Both the position numbers and the translations under genes were made by a program. From the NCBI GenBank assembly GCA_002706335.1, contig PAKZ01000044.1:1-64000 (forward strand): a DNA stretch of 64,000 nt, given 5' to 3'. The notes below the pieces were generated by a model. The model searched no databases. It worked only from the letters and a program-made list of their open reading frames with translations, and was not told the DNA's origin. Positions 10,147 through 18,457 of this stretch are shown here, piece by piece (the first letter of the stretch is position 1; every line of letters begins with the position of its first letter). The stretch comes from Ahrensia sp. Lineage in GTDB: Bacteria > Pseudomonadota > Alphaproteobacteria > Rhizobiales > Rhizobiaceae.

Positions 10147-11391
10147 ATGAGCGAGCATTTCGACGATCTGGAAACACGCGATCCGCACGAGCGCGATGAG
10201 ACGCTGTTCGCCCGCCTGCCGAGTTTCATCGAACGGGCGATCAAGGTCGCGCCCGGATGGAAGACGCGTCTGGCGGATGTCGATCCGCATACGATCACCT
10301 CGCGCGAGGCGCTTGCGGGATTGCCCGTTTTGCGGAAGCCGGAGCTGATGGAGGCGCAGGCGGCGGAACCGCCTTTCGGGGGCTTCGCCGATGAGGCGAG
10401 CCTGGATGGAAGCCGCATCTTCATGTCGCCCGGCCCGGTGTGGGAGCCGCAGGCGCCCGGCCCCGACCCGTGGCTTGCGGCGCGCGCCTTCCATGCGGCA
10501 GGGATTCGCAGGGGCGACCTCGTCCACAATGCGATGTCCTATCACATGACGCCGGGCGGCTTCATTCTCGACGAGGGGGTTCGGGCGCTCGGGGCGCGGG
10601 TCTTTCCGGGCGGTGTCGGCAATACGGAGGCCCAGGTCGAGGCGGCCTCCGTGCTGAGGCCGGACGCCTATGCCGGCACGCCGGATTTCCTGAAGGTGAT
10701 GCTGGACAAGGCGGCCGAGATGGGCCGCGACCTCACGTCGATCCGCAAGGCGCTGGTTTCCGGCGGCGCGCTGTTCCCGTCGATGCGGGCGGAATACCGG
10801 GAGCGCGGCGTCGCCGTCATGCAGGCCTATGCGACTGCGGATCTCGGCGTCATCGCCTATGAGAGCGCGGTCGACGACGAGCCGCTTGCGGGCATGGTCG
10901 TCAACGAGACGCTGATCGTCGAGATCGTGCGGCCGGGCACCGACGATCCGGTGCCGGCGGGCGAGGTCGGCGAGCTGGTGGTCACCAGTTTCCACCCCTC
11001 CTATCCGCTGATCCGCTTCGGCACGGGCGACCTGTCCGCCGTGCTCGACGAGCCATCGCCTTGCGGGCGCACCAACATGCGCATCAAGGGCTGGATGGGC
11101 CGGGCCGACCAGCGCACCAAGGTCAAGGGCATGTTCGTCGATCCGAAGCAGGTGGATGCGGTGGTGAAGTCGGTCTCGGGCGTGGCGCGGGCGCGGCTGG
11201 TCGTGGATCGCGATGGCGATGCCGATGCGATGACGCTGCTGGTCGAGCCGGTTGCCGGCGCCGCGCCGGACCTTTCGTCGCTCGCCACGGCGTTGGCCGC
11301 GCAGACGAAGCTGAAAGGTTCCGTCGAGCTCGCCTCCGATCTGCCGAATGACGGCAAGATCATCGACGACCGGCGCGATTATTCGAAATAG
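10147..11391 (+). CDS. Phenylacetate-CoA ligase (PaaK)-like adenylate-forming protein
   Basis: A 414-aa protein of the PaaK branch of adenylate-forming enzymes. Recognisable elements are the N-terminal DxxxxLFARLPSF block, YAGTPDFLKVMLDKA, KALVSGGALFPSMRAEY and GELVVTSFHPSYPLIRFGTGDLS. The canonical P-loop (SSGTTGKP) is replaced by FMSPGPVWEPQAPG at about residues 96-109, seen in a Liv-associated PaaK subgroup. ATP use is therefore uncertain. It ends the acyl-CoA ligase-LivGHMKF operon, suggesting a second activation or a binding step for the imported acid. The next gene is convergent, 3 nt away. Confidence 0.78.
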   Translation: MSEHFDDLETRDPHERDETLFARLPSFIERAIKVAPGWKTRLADVDPHTITSREALAGLPVLRKPELMEAQAAEPPFGGFADEASLDGSRIFMSPGPVWEPQAPGPDPWLAARAFHAAGIRRGDLVHNAMSYHMTPGGFILDEGVRALGARVFPGGVGNTEAQVEAASVLRPDAYAGTPDFLKVMLDKAAEMGRDLTSIRKALVSGGALFPSMRAEYRERGVAVMQAYATADLGVIAYESAVDDEPLAGMVVNETLIVEIVRPGTDDPVPAGEVGELVVTSFHPSYPLIRFGTGDLSAVLDEPSPCGRTNMRIKGWMGRADQRTKVKGMFVDPKQVDAVVKSVSGVARARLVVDRDGDADAMTLLVEPVAGAAPDLSSLATALAAQTKLKGSVELASDLPNDGKIIDDRRDYSK

Positions 11392-11394
11392 GCT

Positions 11395-12201
11395 TCAGGC
11401 GAAGTCGCAGGAAACCGTGCCGAACGGGCCGAAATCCGCATGAATGCGGCTGCCCGAGGGGCATTCGACCGGGCGGATGAAGGATCCGGACAGGATGATC
11501 TGACCGGGCTCGATCTTCTGTCCGTAGATCGCCATGCGCCGGGCCAGCCAGACGATGCCGGTCACGGGGTCGTTGAGGACGCCCGCGCCGAGGCCGGTTT
11601 CCTCCACTTCGCCATTGCGCGAGACGATGGCGCCGATCCAGCGCAGGTCGCATGCATCGATGGCGTGGCGTTCCTCGCCGAGGACGATGCCGGCATTGGC
11701 GGCGTTGTCGGAGATCGTGTCGCCGATCTTGCGGGTCTTGCCCGTCTCGGGGTCGGCGCGAAGGATGCGGGTGTCCAGGATTTCGAGCGACGGGGCGACG
11801 TAGTCCGTCGCGGCGATGACATCCTCGCGGGTGACGTTCTCGCCGGCGAGCGGCGCCTTCATGACGAAGGCGATTTCCGCCTCGATGCGGGGCTGGATGA
11901 AACGGCCGGGCGGGACGGTCGCGCCGTTGTCGAACGCCATGTCGTCGAGCAGGACGCCGCTGTCGGGGATGTCGATATTGAGGGCGGATTGCATCGCCTT
12001 CGAGGTCAGGCCGATCTTCCAGCCGATGACCTTGCGGCCGGCCGCGAGCTTGCGGCGGACGAGCGCGGCCTGCACGGCGTAAGCGTCATCCAGCGTCATG
12101 TCCGGATGGCGGATGGTCAGGAGGCCGATCTGTCTCCTGTTCTCGTCGGCGGAAAACAGGTCCGCCGCCGCCCGTTCGATTTCTTCTTCGCTCAGGGTCA
12201 T
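11395..12201 (-). CDS. hpaH: 2-oxo-hept-3-ene-1,7-dioate hydratase
   Basis: A 268-aa protein, the same length as E. coli HpaH. It hydrates 2-oxo-hept-3-ene-1,7-dioate to 4-hydroxy-2-oxo-heptanedioate in homoprotocatechuate degradation. Family features visible are GWKIGLTSKAMQSALNIDIPDSG, the metal-site region RIEAEIAFVM, the DYVAPSLEILDTRI block and the C-terminal GSFIRPVECPSGSRIHADFG. ATG 12201 overlaps the upstream gene's TGA (ATGA). It is the last gene of the hpa operon here; no HpaI aldolase gene follows, so that step must be encoded elsewhere. Confidence 0.92.
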   Translation of the reverse strand: MTLSEEEIERAAADLFSADENRRQIGLLTIRHPDMTLDDAYAVQAALVRRKLAAGRKVIGWKIGLTSKAMQSALNIDIPDSGVLLDDMAFDNGATVPPGRFIQPRIEAEIAFVMKAPLAGENVTREDVIAATDYVAPSLEILDTRILRADPETGKTRKIGDTISDNAANAGIVLGEERHAIDACDLRWIGAIVSRNGEVEETGLGAGVLNDPVTGIVWLARRMAIYGQKIEPGQIILSGSFIRPVECPSGSRIHADFGPFGTVSCDFA

Positions 12202-13061
12202 TTTTCGTCCGCGACGCCGTTTTTCAGGATGCCGATGCCTTCCGCTTCCACCTCGATCTCGTCCCCGGGCTTCAGGTATTTCGGCGGGTCGAAACGGGCG
12301 CCGGCGCCGGAGGGTGTGCCGGTGACGATGATGTCGCCGGGTACGAGCGTCGTGAAGGTCGAGATATAGGCGATCTGTCGGGCGACAGGAAACAGCATTC
12401 GGCCGGTGCGGTCGTCCTGCCGGACCTCGCCATTGACACGGGTGGTCAGGTGGACATCGACGATCTGCGCATGATCGCGGAACGGCACCAGCCATGGGCC
12501 CATCGCGCCGGACTTGTCGAAATTCTTGCCCTGGGTGACGTTGAACTTCGCGTGGCGGACCCAGTCGCGCAGCGTGCCCTCGTTGCAGAGCGTCAGCGCG
12601 GCGATGTGATCGAGCGCCTCGGCATCCGGTATATGCCGGCCGCCCTTGCCGATGACCGCCGCGATCTCGCCCTCATAGTCGAGCTTGTCGGAAACTTCGG
12701 GCCGGATCAGCGGCCGGCCGTGGCCGGTGAAGGACCGCGGGAACCGGATAAAGAGCGACATGTTCTGCGGCGCGTCCTGACCGTCCTTGTATTCGGCATT
12801 GCGGTCAGGGAAGTTGACGCCGACGCAGATGATTTTTTCCGGGGCGGGGATTGGGATTTCCCACTGGAAGCTGTCGTCGGGATGGGTGATCGCGCGGCCC
12901 TTTGCGGCTTCGACGAGTTTCTCCAGCGAACCTGCCTCGATCACTTCGCGCAGCGTCGGCCATTGGGGAAAGTCGGGCGACAGGGCGATAACGCCGCCAT
13001 CTGCGACGACGCCGTAAAATGTCTCGCCATTTGCCGAGAAGGTTGCGATGCGGTCAGGCAC
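12198..13061 (-). CDS. Fumarylacetoacetate-hydrolase-family protein, HpaG-like (CHM decarboxylase/isomerase)
   Basis: A 287-aa protein of the FAH family. In the hpa context it most likely does the decarboxylation/isomerisation of 5-oxo-pent-3-ene-1,2,5-tricarboxylate (the HpaG role). Metal-site motif YEGEIAAVIGKGGRH (E-x-E) and the C-terminal GDIIVTGTPSGAG are typical. It has a single FAH domain, unlike the duplicated E. coli HpaG. GTG 13061 is chosen because it overlaps the decarboxylase stop by 8 nt and has GGAGA 7 nt upstream; an in-frame ATG 33 nt upstream lies inside the previous gene. Confidence 0.82.
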   Translation of the reverse strand: MPDRIATFSANGETFYGVVADGGVIALSPDFPQWPTLREVIEAGSLEKLVEAAKGRAITHPDDSFQWEIPIPAPEKIICVGVNFPDRNAEYKDGQDAPQNMSLFIRFPRSFTGHGRPLIRPEVSDKLDYEGEIAAVIGKGGRHIPDAEALDHIAALTLCNEGTLRDWVRHAKFNVTQGKNFDKSGAMGPWLVPFRDHAQIVDVHLTTRVNGEVRQDDRTGRMLFPVARQIAYISTFTTLVPGDIIVTGTPSGAGARFDPPKYLKPGDEIEVEAEGIGILKNGVADEK

Positions 13062-14475
13062 TCGGTGTCTCCATGTTGCGGGCGATTTCGACAATGACGT
13101 CGCCGGCGATTTTCACATCATCTTCAGTTGCGCTGAAGGCGCCCGCCGTGAAGCGGATGACCAGATCTCCGTCGACGCGTGTCTGGGTGAGGTAGATGCG
13201 ACCGTCATTGTTGATGGCCGTCACCAATGCGAGATTGAGCGTGTCCGGATCGGCGCTGTCACGCCGATAGCGGAAGCTGAAAAGCGACAGGACCGGATCG
13301 GTGACGATCTCGAAATCCGGTTCGGCGCGGAGCCGCTCGGCAAGCGCCCCGGACCATTTCACATGATCGCGGATCATGGAGCGCAGGCCGTCGAGGCCAT
13401 AGGTGCGGATCAGGAACCAGATCTTCAGAGCGCGGAAGCGCCGACCGAGCGGGATGGACCATTCCGAATAGTTGATGATGCCTTCGGCGCCGTGGGTTTT
13501 CAGATATTCCGGCTGGATGGCGAGCGTGCGAACCAGATCGTCGGGCGAACGGATGAAATGCGCCGAGCAGTCGAATTGCGCACCGAGCCATTTGTGCGGG
13601 TTGAAGACAACGGAATCCGCCTTATCGATGCCCTTCCAATAATGCCGGAATTCCGGGCAGATCATTGCCGCGCCGGCCCATGCGGCATCGACATGGACGT
13701 AGAGCCCGTGTTCGCGCGCGACCGGCATGACCGCCGTCAGATCGTCCATCGCACCGACTCCGGTGCCGCCGATACAGGCGATAATGCCGGCAGGCTTGTA
13801 ACCGGCGGCTATATCTTCACGGATGGCGGCGGCGAGCGCCGCGGCGTCCATGCCGCGGTTTTCGCCGGTCACCGGAATGCGGCGGAGGTTGTCTTCACCG
13901 ATCCCGGCGATCCAGATGGCGCGGTCGATGGATGTATGGACTTCGCGCGAGCAATAGATGCGCAGCGGTTTCTGGCCGGCGAGGCCGGATTTGTTGCCGT
14001 CCCAGGAAAGCGCCTTTTCACGCATGGTCAGCACGGCGGCGAGCGTCGCCGAGGAAGCCGAATCCTGGATCACGCCAGCGAAGCCTTCAGGCAGGCCGAC
14101 CGACTGGCGCAACCAGTCGAGCATCACCGTTTCCATCTCGGTCGCGGCGGGCGAGGTCTGCCACAGCATGCATTGCGGCGCTATGGTGGAGACGAGATAT
14201 TCCGCCAGAACCGATGCGGGCGCGGCGTTTGCCGGGAAATAGGCGAAAAAGCGCGGATGCTGCCAGTGGGTGATACCGGGCATCACGATGGTTTCGAAAT
14301 CGGCGAAGATCGCGTCCATCGGTTCGGCGGCGTCGGGCGGCGAGGCCGGCAAAGCGGCGGCGACCTCGCCGGGTTTTGTCTGCGCGCGCACGGGGCTGTC
14401 CCGCAGGCCCTCATGATAGGTGACCGCCCAGTCGGAGACCTTGCGGCCCCATTCTGCGAAATCGCTCCAGCGCAT
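13054..14475 (-). CDS. Aromatic-L-amino-acid decarboxylase-like PLP enzyme (group II)
   Basis: A 473-aa group II PLP decarboxylase. The PLP lysine is K295 in FNPHKWLG, the pyridine-binding aspartate is D263 in HVDAAWAG, and the stacking histidine is H180 in REVHTSIDRA. The long N-terminal block up to about residue 75 matches aromatic-amino-acid (DOPA/tyrosine/tryptophan) decarboxylases rather than glutamate decarboxylase. ATG 14475 has TTAGGAG upstream; the longer ORF start is rejected. It sits between the ring-cleavage dioxygenase and hpaG-like genes, so it probably makes an aromatic amine that is later oxidised towards homoprotocatechuate. No amine oxidase is in the operon. Confidence 0.85.
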   Translation of the reverse strand: MRWSDFAEWGRKVSDWAVTYHEGLRDSPVRAQTKPGEVAAALPASPPDAAEPMDAIFADFETIVMPGITHWQHPRFFAYFPANAAPASVLAEYLVSTIAPQCMLWQTSPAATEMETVMLDWLRQSVGLPEGFAGVIQDSASSATLAAVLTMREKALSWDGNKSGLAGQKPLRIYCSREVHTSIDRAIWIAGIGEDNLRRIPVTGENRGMDAAALAAAIREDIAAGYKPAGIIACIGGTGVGAMDDLTAVMPVAREHGLYVHVDAAWAGAAMICPEFRHYWKGIDKADSVVFNPHKWLGAQFDCSAHFIRSPDDLVRTLAIQPEYLKTHGAEGIINYSEWSIPLGRRFRALKIWFLIRTYGLDGLRSMIRDHVKWSGALAERLRAEPDFEIVTDPVLSLFSFRYRRDSADPDTLNLALVTAINNDGRIYLTQTRVDGDLVIRFTAGAFSATEDDVKIAGDVIVEIARNMETPSA

Positions 14476-14483
14476 GGAAACTC

Positions 14484-15464
14484 CTAAGGCGCGACGATCG
14501 GCTGTGCGGCGAGGCTTGGCTCCAGCACGTCGGTCCCTGCGAACACACTGCCTTCCTCGAACCAGGACCGTGGCGCGGGCGCGCCCCACAGGGTCTGGCG
14601 CTGCGGATCCTTCAGGTCCCACTTGATCGGCTCAAGGTCGGGATCGACCGTCTGGTAGTCGGAGCAGTAGATCTCGATGCGGTGGCCGTCGGGATCGCGG
14701 ATATAGAGGAAGAATGCGTTTGAGATGCCATGCCGTCCGGGGCCGCGCTCTATGTTGGAAACCCAGCCGGTCGTCGCCATCACGTCGAGGAGGTCGATGA
14801 TGTTGAGCGGAGTCGGCACCCAGAAGGCGGTATGGTGGAGACGCGGGCCGCGGCCATTGGTGAACGCCATGTCGTGAACGCCACCTTTGCGATGCGTCCA
14901 TGCAGCCCAGAGCCGACCGGTCTCGGCGTCCTCGGTATATTCGGTCACCCGGAAGCCGATCTCGTTGTAGAAGGCAACGGATTCATCGACATTCGGGGTG
15001 AAGCAATTGAAGTGGTCGATGCGCAGCGGCTTGACGCCCTTGTAGAGCTTGTATTGCTGATGGATCGGCGGCAAGCGATCCATGCGGGAATAGAATTCCA
15101 GCGGGATACCGTGCGGATCGCGGGTCCGGAAGGTGCGGGACTGATAAGGCCGCTCGACCCATTCGACCGGTAGTTCCTTCGCCTTGAAGAAATGCTCCGC
15201 CTTGTCGAGGTCTTCTTCGTCGAAAACCTTGAAGCCCAGATCATGGGCAGCGGCCGTCTCGCCCTTGCGCAACACGATGCAGTGATGACCGCGTTCTTCC
15301 ATGGCGCGCAGATAGATCGCCTCCGATGTCTCGTCGGTGACCTGCAGACCGAGCGTGTCGACATAGAAGGCACGGCTTCTCGCCAGATCGGTCACCGTCA
15401 GTTCCACATGGGACAAGCGAATGATGTTGAAGGGCGGGTAGAGGATGGGTGCGGGTATCGGCAT
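14484..15464 (-). CDS. Homoprotocatechuate 2,3-dioxygenase, type I extradiol (VOC fold)
   Basis: A 326-aa two-domain VOC extradiol dioxygenase resembling Brevibacterium fuscum HPCD. Predicted Fe/Mn ligands are H151 (IDHFNCF), H211 (RLHHTAFW) and E264 (HRIEIYCSDY). Second-sphere residues H197 (GGVHDMAF), H245 and Y270 are also present at the expected spacing. It should cleave 3,4-dihydroxyphenylacetate to 5-carboxymethyl-2-hydroxymuconate semialdehyde. The next upstream gene encodes an unrelated enzyme for the same reaction. It is about 40 residues shorter at the C-terminus than the Brevibacterium enzyme. Confidence 0.88.
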   Translation of the reverse strand: MPIPAPILYPPFNIIRLSHVELTVTDLARSRAFYVDTLGLQVTDETSEAIYLRAMEERGHHCIVLRKGETAAAHDLGFKVFDEEDLDKAEHFFKAKELPVEWVERPYQSRTFRTRDPHGIPLEFYSRMDRLPPIHQQYKLYKGVKPLRIDHFNCFTPNVDESVAFYNEIGFRVTEYTEDAETGRLWAAWTHRKGGVHDMAFTNGRGPRLHHTAFWVPTPLNIIDLLDVMATTGWVSNIERGPGRHGISNAFFLYIRDPDGHRIEIYCSDYQTVDPDLEPIKWDLKDPQRQTLWGAPAPRSWFEEGSVFAGTDVLEPSLAAQPIVAP

Positions 15465-15494
15465 TTTCTTTAACTCTTCTCGGTTTAGCTTCCG

Positions 15495-16349
15495 TCAGGG
15501 AACGGGGAAGATCACGTTGACCTGGCCGGTGCCGGAGCTTGGAAAGTAATCGGTTACGATTTCACATTGCTCCGTATAGCTGTCCCAGCCGAGCGCACCA
15601 TAGAGCATGGCTGTGTCGTGCATCGAGCCTTCGCCGGAGCAATGGTTGGCATAGTCACCGAGTATTTTCAGGAAAGTGGCGTGATCGCCGCGCTTCCACA
15701 TGTCCAGAACCATCAGATCGACCTGGCGGTTGAACTCGGACGAGATGGTGAATGTGCCATTGTTGGGCGCATATTCCTTGTTCGACCAGATCTTGTGGGA
15801 GAGCGAGCCGGAAGCGAGCAGCAATACTTTGGAGTCGGAGGCGTCAACCGCGGCGCGGATCGCCTCTCCGATTACGCGGCTCTCGTCGTGATCGTGAACG
15901 GTACAGAAAGCAGCCACGGAAACGACCTTCATGTCGTGTTCGCGGCTCATGAAATGCATCGGAACGAGCGTACCGTATTCGAGGTCGAGCGAATCGAGGT
16001 GGTGGGCGAGCGTATAGACGCCGAGTTCGGTCGCTTTCTCGGCGATGGCGCTGCCCAGTTCGGGATTGCCCTGGTGATCATAGGGCAAATCGCGAATGAA
16101 CTGCGGGAACTCGCTGGAGGTCAGCAGGCCCTTGAAGCGGCTGTTCGCATTGATGTGGAAGCCCGCATTCACCAGCCAGTGCGTGTCGCAGATCACCACC
16201 GTATCCGCGCCGAGCGCCTTGGCGCGTCGAGCGATTTCCAGATGGCCGTCGATGGCAGCCTGGCGCTTGCCCTTGATCGGGCCTTCCTGTTCCGACATCT
16301 GCAATGTGGGCACATGCGTGATCTTGGCTGCCAGTACGATTTCACCCAT
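15495..16349 (-). CDS. hpaD: 3,4-dihydroxyphenylacetate 2,3-dioxygenase, LigB-type (HpaD)
   Basis: A 284-aa class III extradiol dioxygenase matching E. coli HpaD/HpcB in length. It shows the LigB-fold histidines (AAKITHVPTL with H12, CDTHWL) and the ASGSLSHKIW motif. It oxygenates homoprotocatechuate at the 2,3 bond. ATG 16349 is chosen over the longer ORF because GAGGAGGGG lies about 9 nt upstream. It is followed after 30 nt by the second, VOC-type dioxygenase. Confidence 0.92.
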   Translation of the reverse strand: MGEIVLAAKITHVPTLQMSEQEGPIKGKRQAAIDGHLEIARRAKALGADTVVICDTHWLVNAGFHINANSRFKGLLTSSEFPQFIRDLPYDHQGNPELGSAIAEKATELGVYTLAHHLDSLDLEYGTLVPMHFMSREHDMKVVSVAAFCTVHDHDESRVIGEAIRAAVDASDSKVLLLASGSLSHKIWSNKEYAPNNGTFTISSEFNRQVDLMVLDMWKRGDHATFLKILGDYANHCSGEGSMHDTAMLYGALGWDSYTEQCEIVTDYFPSSGTGQVNVIFPVP

Positions 16350-16398
16350 TTTCTGTCCCCTCCTCGACACGTCGTTGCGTGCCTCTTTGCTTACGGAA

Positions 16399-16446
16399 TA
16401 AGCTACTTGCCGAGTATTCTACTTGCCGAGCAATCTATTTGCCGAG
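16399..16446 (-). repeat. Three tandem 16-bp repeats spanning the hpaE stop codon
   Basis: Units 16399-16414, 16415-16430 and 16431-16446 share the 12-mer CTAYTTGCCGAG plus a 4-nt variable part. Read on the minus strand each unit is CTCGGCAARTAG + 4 nt. The first one encodes the last hpaE residues Leu-Gly-Lys and the TAG stop, so the repeats are duplications of the gene end extending into the hpaE-hpaD gap. Confidence 0.85.
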
Positions 16447-17946
16447 CTGCGGAATGTGATGCTGGCCGGTTGCGAAGCCGACGTGCTTCTGCTCCATGTA
16501 GAACTCGAAAGACCAGTCGCCGCCGTCGCGGCCGATGCCGCTGGCCTTGACGCCGCCGAACGGTGTCGGCAAGTGGCGGACATTCTCCGAATTCACCCAG
16601 ATCATGCCGGCTTCGAGCTTGTTGGTGAAGCGAAGCGCACGCGTCAGGTCGTTGGTCCAGACATAACCCGTCAGCCCGTAGTCAACGCCATTGGCGATTT
16701 CGAGCGCTTCGTCCTCATCCTTGAATGTGATGGCGGTCAGGACCGGGCCGAAGATCTCCTCCTGGGCGATACGCATGGAAGGCTTCGCGCCGGTGAACAG
16801 CGTCGGCTTGACGAAATGCCCCTTGCCTTCAACGGCCTCGCCACCGGCGGCAATCGTCGCGCCATCGGCCTTGGCGATATCGAAATAGGAGGTTACCTTG
16901 TCGAGATGGGTCTTGTGGATCAGCGGGCCAATCTCGGTCGACGGATCGAGCGGATGGCCGACCTTGATGCGATTGACGCGCTCGACCAGCTTCTTCTGGA
17001 ATTCCTCGGCGATATTTTCCTGCACGAGCAGGCGCGAGGATGAAGTGCACCGCTCGCCATTGAGCGAATAGATCATGAAGATCGCCGCATCGAGGGCGCG
17101 GTCGAGATCGGCGTCGTCGAAGACGACGACCGGATTCTTGCCGCCCAGCTCGAAATGGACGCGCTTCAGAGTGTCGGCGCCCTGTTTCATGATCATCGAG
17201 CCGGTTCTGGACTCGCCGACAAAGGCGATTGCCTTGATGTCTGGATGTTCGGTCAGCGCCTTGCCGGCGTCCTCGCCAAAGCCGTTGACGAGGTTCCAGA
17301 CACCCGCCGGCAGGCCGGCCTCCTCCGCTATATCCATCAGGATGCGCGCGGTCACTGGCGAGAACTCCGCCGGCTTGTGGACGACCGTGCAGCCAGCGGC
17401 GAGCGCCGGAGCGATCTTCCAGGTCGACAGCATGAAGGGCGTGTTCCACGGGGTGATGACGCCGACCGGGCCGATCGGCACGCGGGTGGTGACATTCATA
17501 AGCGTCGCGGAGGGAAGAACCTGGCCGTCGCGCGCCGACGGCGCCTTGTCGGCAAAGAACCGGAAGTTCTCCGCGCCGCGCAGCGCCGCCTTGGACATGA
17601 AGCGATGCGCCTGGCCCGTGTCCCAGCACTCGGCGAGCGCGATCTCGTCGGCGCGCGCGACAATACGGTCGGCGATGCGGTGAAGGATCTTCTTGCGGCT
17701 GACCGGATCGATGTCCCGCCATGCCGGAAACGCCTCCTTCGCGGCCTTTGCGGCGGCGTCGATATCTTCCGCGCCGCTTTTCGCGACCTTGCAGATAAAG
17801 CTCTCGTCAACGGGCGACTGATTGTCGAAAGTCGCACCTGACATGGCGGGGCGGGCCTCGTCGCCGATCTGGTTGAGAATCCCGTGTTCGCGAACATGGG
17901 TGAGATAGGTCTCGAGCTTTTCGAGGTTCTGTTCAAGCGTGGTCAA
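16435..17946 (-). CDS. hpaE: 5-carboxymethyl-2-hydroxymuconate-semialdehyde dehydrogenase
   Basis: A 503-aa NAD-dependent aldehyde dehydrogenase. Catalytic Cys300 is in NGERCTSSSRLL, Glu266 in FELGGKNPV, and the cofactor-binding TPWNTPFMLSTWK block lies near residues 165-177. The C-terminus (FGGVKASGIGRDGGDWSFEFYMEQKHV) is characteristic of HpaE. It oxidises the ring-cleavage semialdehyde to 5-carboxymethyl-2-hydroxymuconate. The start is a TTG at 17946, 4 nt after the hpaF stop with GGAAGG upstream; the next ATG is 35 codons in and would cut the fold. Three tandem repeats overlap its 3' end. Confidence 0.93.
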   Translation of the reverse strand: MTTLEQNLEKLETYLTHVREHGILNQIGDEARPAMSGATFDNQSPVDESFICKVAKSGAEDIDAAAKAAKEAFPAWRDIDPVSRKKILHRIADRIVARADEIALAECWDTGQAHRFMSKAALRGAENFRFFADKAPSARDGQVLPSATLMNVTTRVPIGPVGVITPWNTPFMLSTWKIAPALAAGCTVVHKPAEFSPVTARILMDIAEEAGLPAGVWNLVNGFGEDAGKALTEHPDIKAIAFVGESRTGSMIMKQGADTLKRVHFELGGKNPVVVFDDADLDRALDAAIFMIYSLNGERCTSSSRLLVQENIAEEFQKKLVERVNRIKVGHPLDPSTEIGPLIHKTHLDKVTSYFDIAKADGATIAAGGEAVEGKGHFVKPTLFTGAKPSMRIAQEEIFGPVLTAITFKDEDEALEIANGVDYGLTGYVWTNDLTRALRFTNKLEAGMIWVNSENVRHLPTPFGGVKASGIGRDGGDWSFEFYMEQKHVGFATGQHHIPQLGK

Positions 17947-17950
17947 GGGG

Positions 17951-18337
17951 TCAGCCTTCCTTCAGAAAATCGCGTATCGTGTTCAGCTTCGGGCTCAGTT
18001 CCGGATCGATATCGCGCATTTCCATCGACAGGGCGAAGGGATGCGTCGTCATGATCGGCTGGAGGAATTGCCTGGCCGCGGCGAAGAGCGCTTCCGTCGC
18101 CATCTTCTTCGCCTCGAAAGTCCGTCCTCCGCGCAGCCGGATCGAGATGTCGATATAGCCATGGCGCGGATCTCCGTCGGCGATGGCGACATGATCGGCC
18201 TTGAAGGCGCGAACGCGAATCCCGGCCATCGGGAAAACGCCGGTTTCGATGCCGGTCTTGCGGAGCAATTCGCACAATGCCGCAATGTCCGTCGCCTGCT
18301 CCATATTGGCGGAATAGTCGATCATGATATGCGGCAT
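17951..18337 (-). CDS. hpaF: 5-carboxymethyl-2-hydroxymuconate delta-isomerase
   Basis: A 128-aa member of the CHMI family. The N-terminal proline exposed after Met removal (M-P-H-I) is the expected catalytic base of this tautomerase-superfamily enzyme, and length matches E. coli HpaF. It isomerises 5-carboxymethyl-2-hydroxymuconate before decarboxylation. GAGGAGGAA upstream supports ATG 18337. It is the first gene of the hpa operon, facing hpaR across a 120-nt regulatory gap. Confidence 0.92.
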   Translation of the reverse strand: MPHIMIDYSANMEQATDIAALCELLRKTGIETGVFPMAGIRVRAFKADHVAIADGDPRHGYIDISIRLRGGRTFEAKKMATEALFAAARQFLQPIMTTHPFALSMEMRDIDPELSPKLNTIRDFLKEG

Positions 18338-18364
18338 CGGCGCTTCCTCCTCTGCCCGATATAA

Positions 18365-18376
18365 TTAACTTGTTAA
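18365..18376. promoter_or_regulatory. Candidate HpaR operator between hpaF and hpaR
   Basis: Inverted repeat TTAAC-TT-GTTAA within an AT-rich stretch of the divergent hpaF/hpaR region. MarR-family regulators bind such short palindromes, and HpaR represses the hpa operon in E. coli. The site lies 28 nt upstream of the hpaF ATG. Binding is inferred from position and symmetry. Confidence 0.5.
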
Positions 18377-18457
18377 AGGTATTTGGTGTATGAGTCAAGC
18401 TGCGGATTGTCGGGTCCGCATATTGCCTTGGTAGAATATGCCGGGCAAAAGTCACTC

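Noticed and set aside
13048-14487. Plus-strand ORF of 479 codons opposite the decarboxylase gene
   Set aside because: It is a shadow of a GC-rich gene on the minus strand. The minus-strand protein has PLP motifs; this one has no recognisable domain and is rich in Arg, Asp and Gly.
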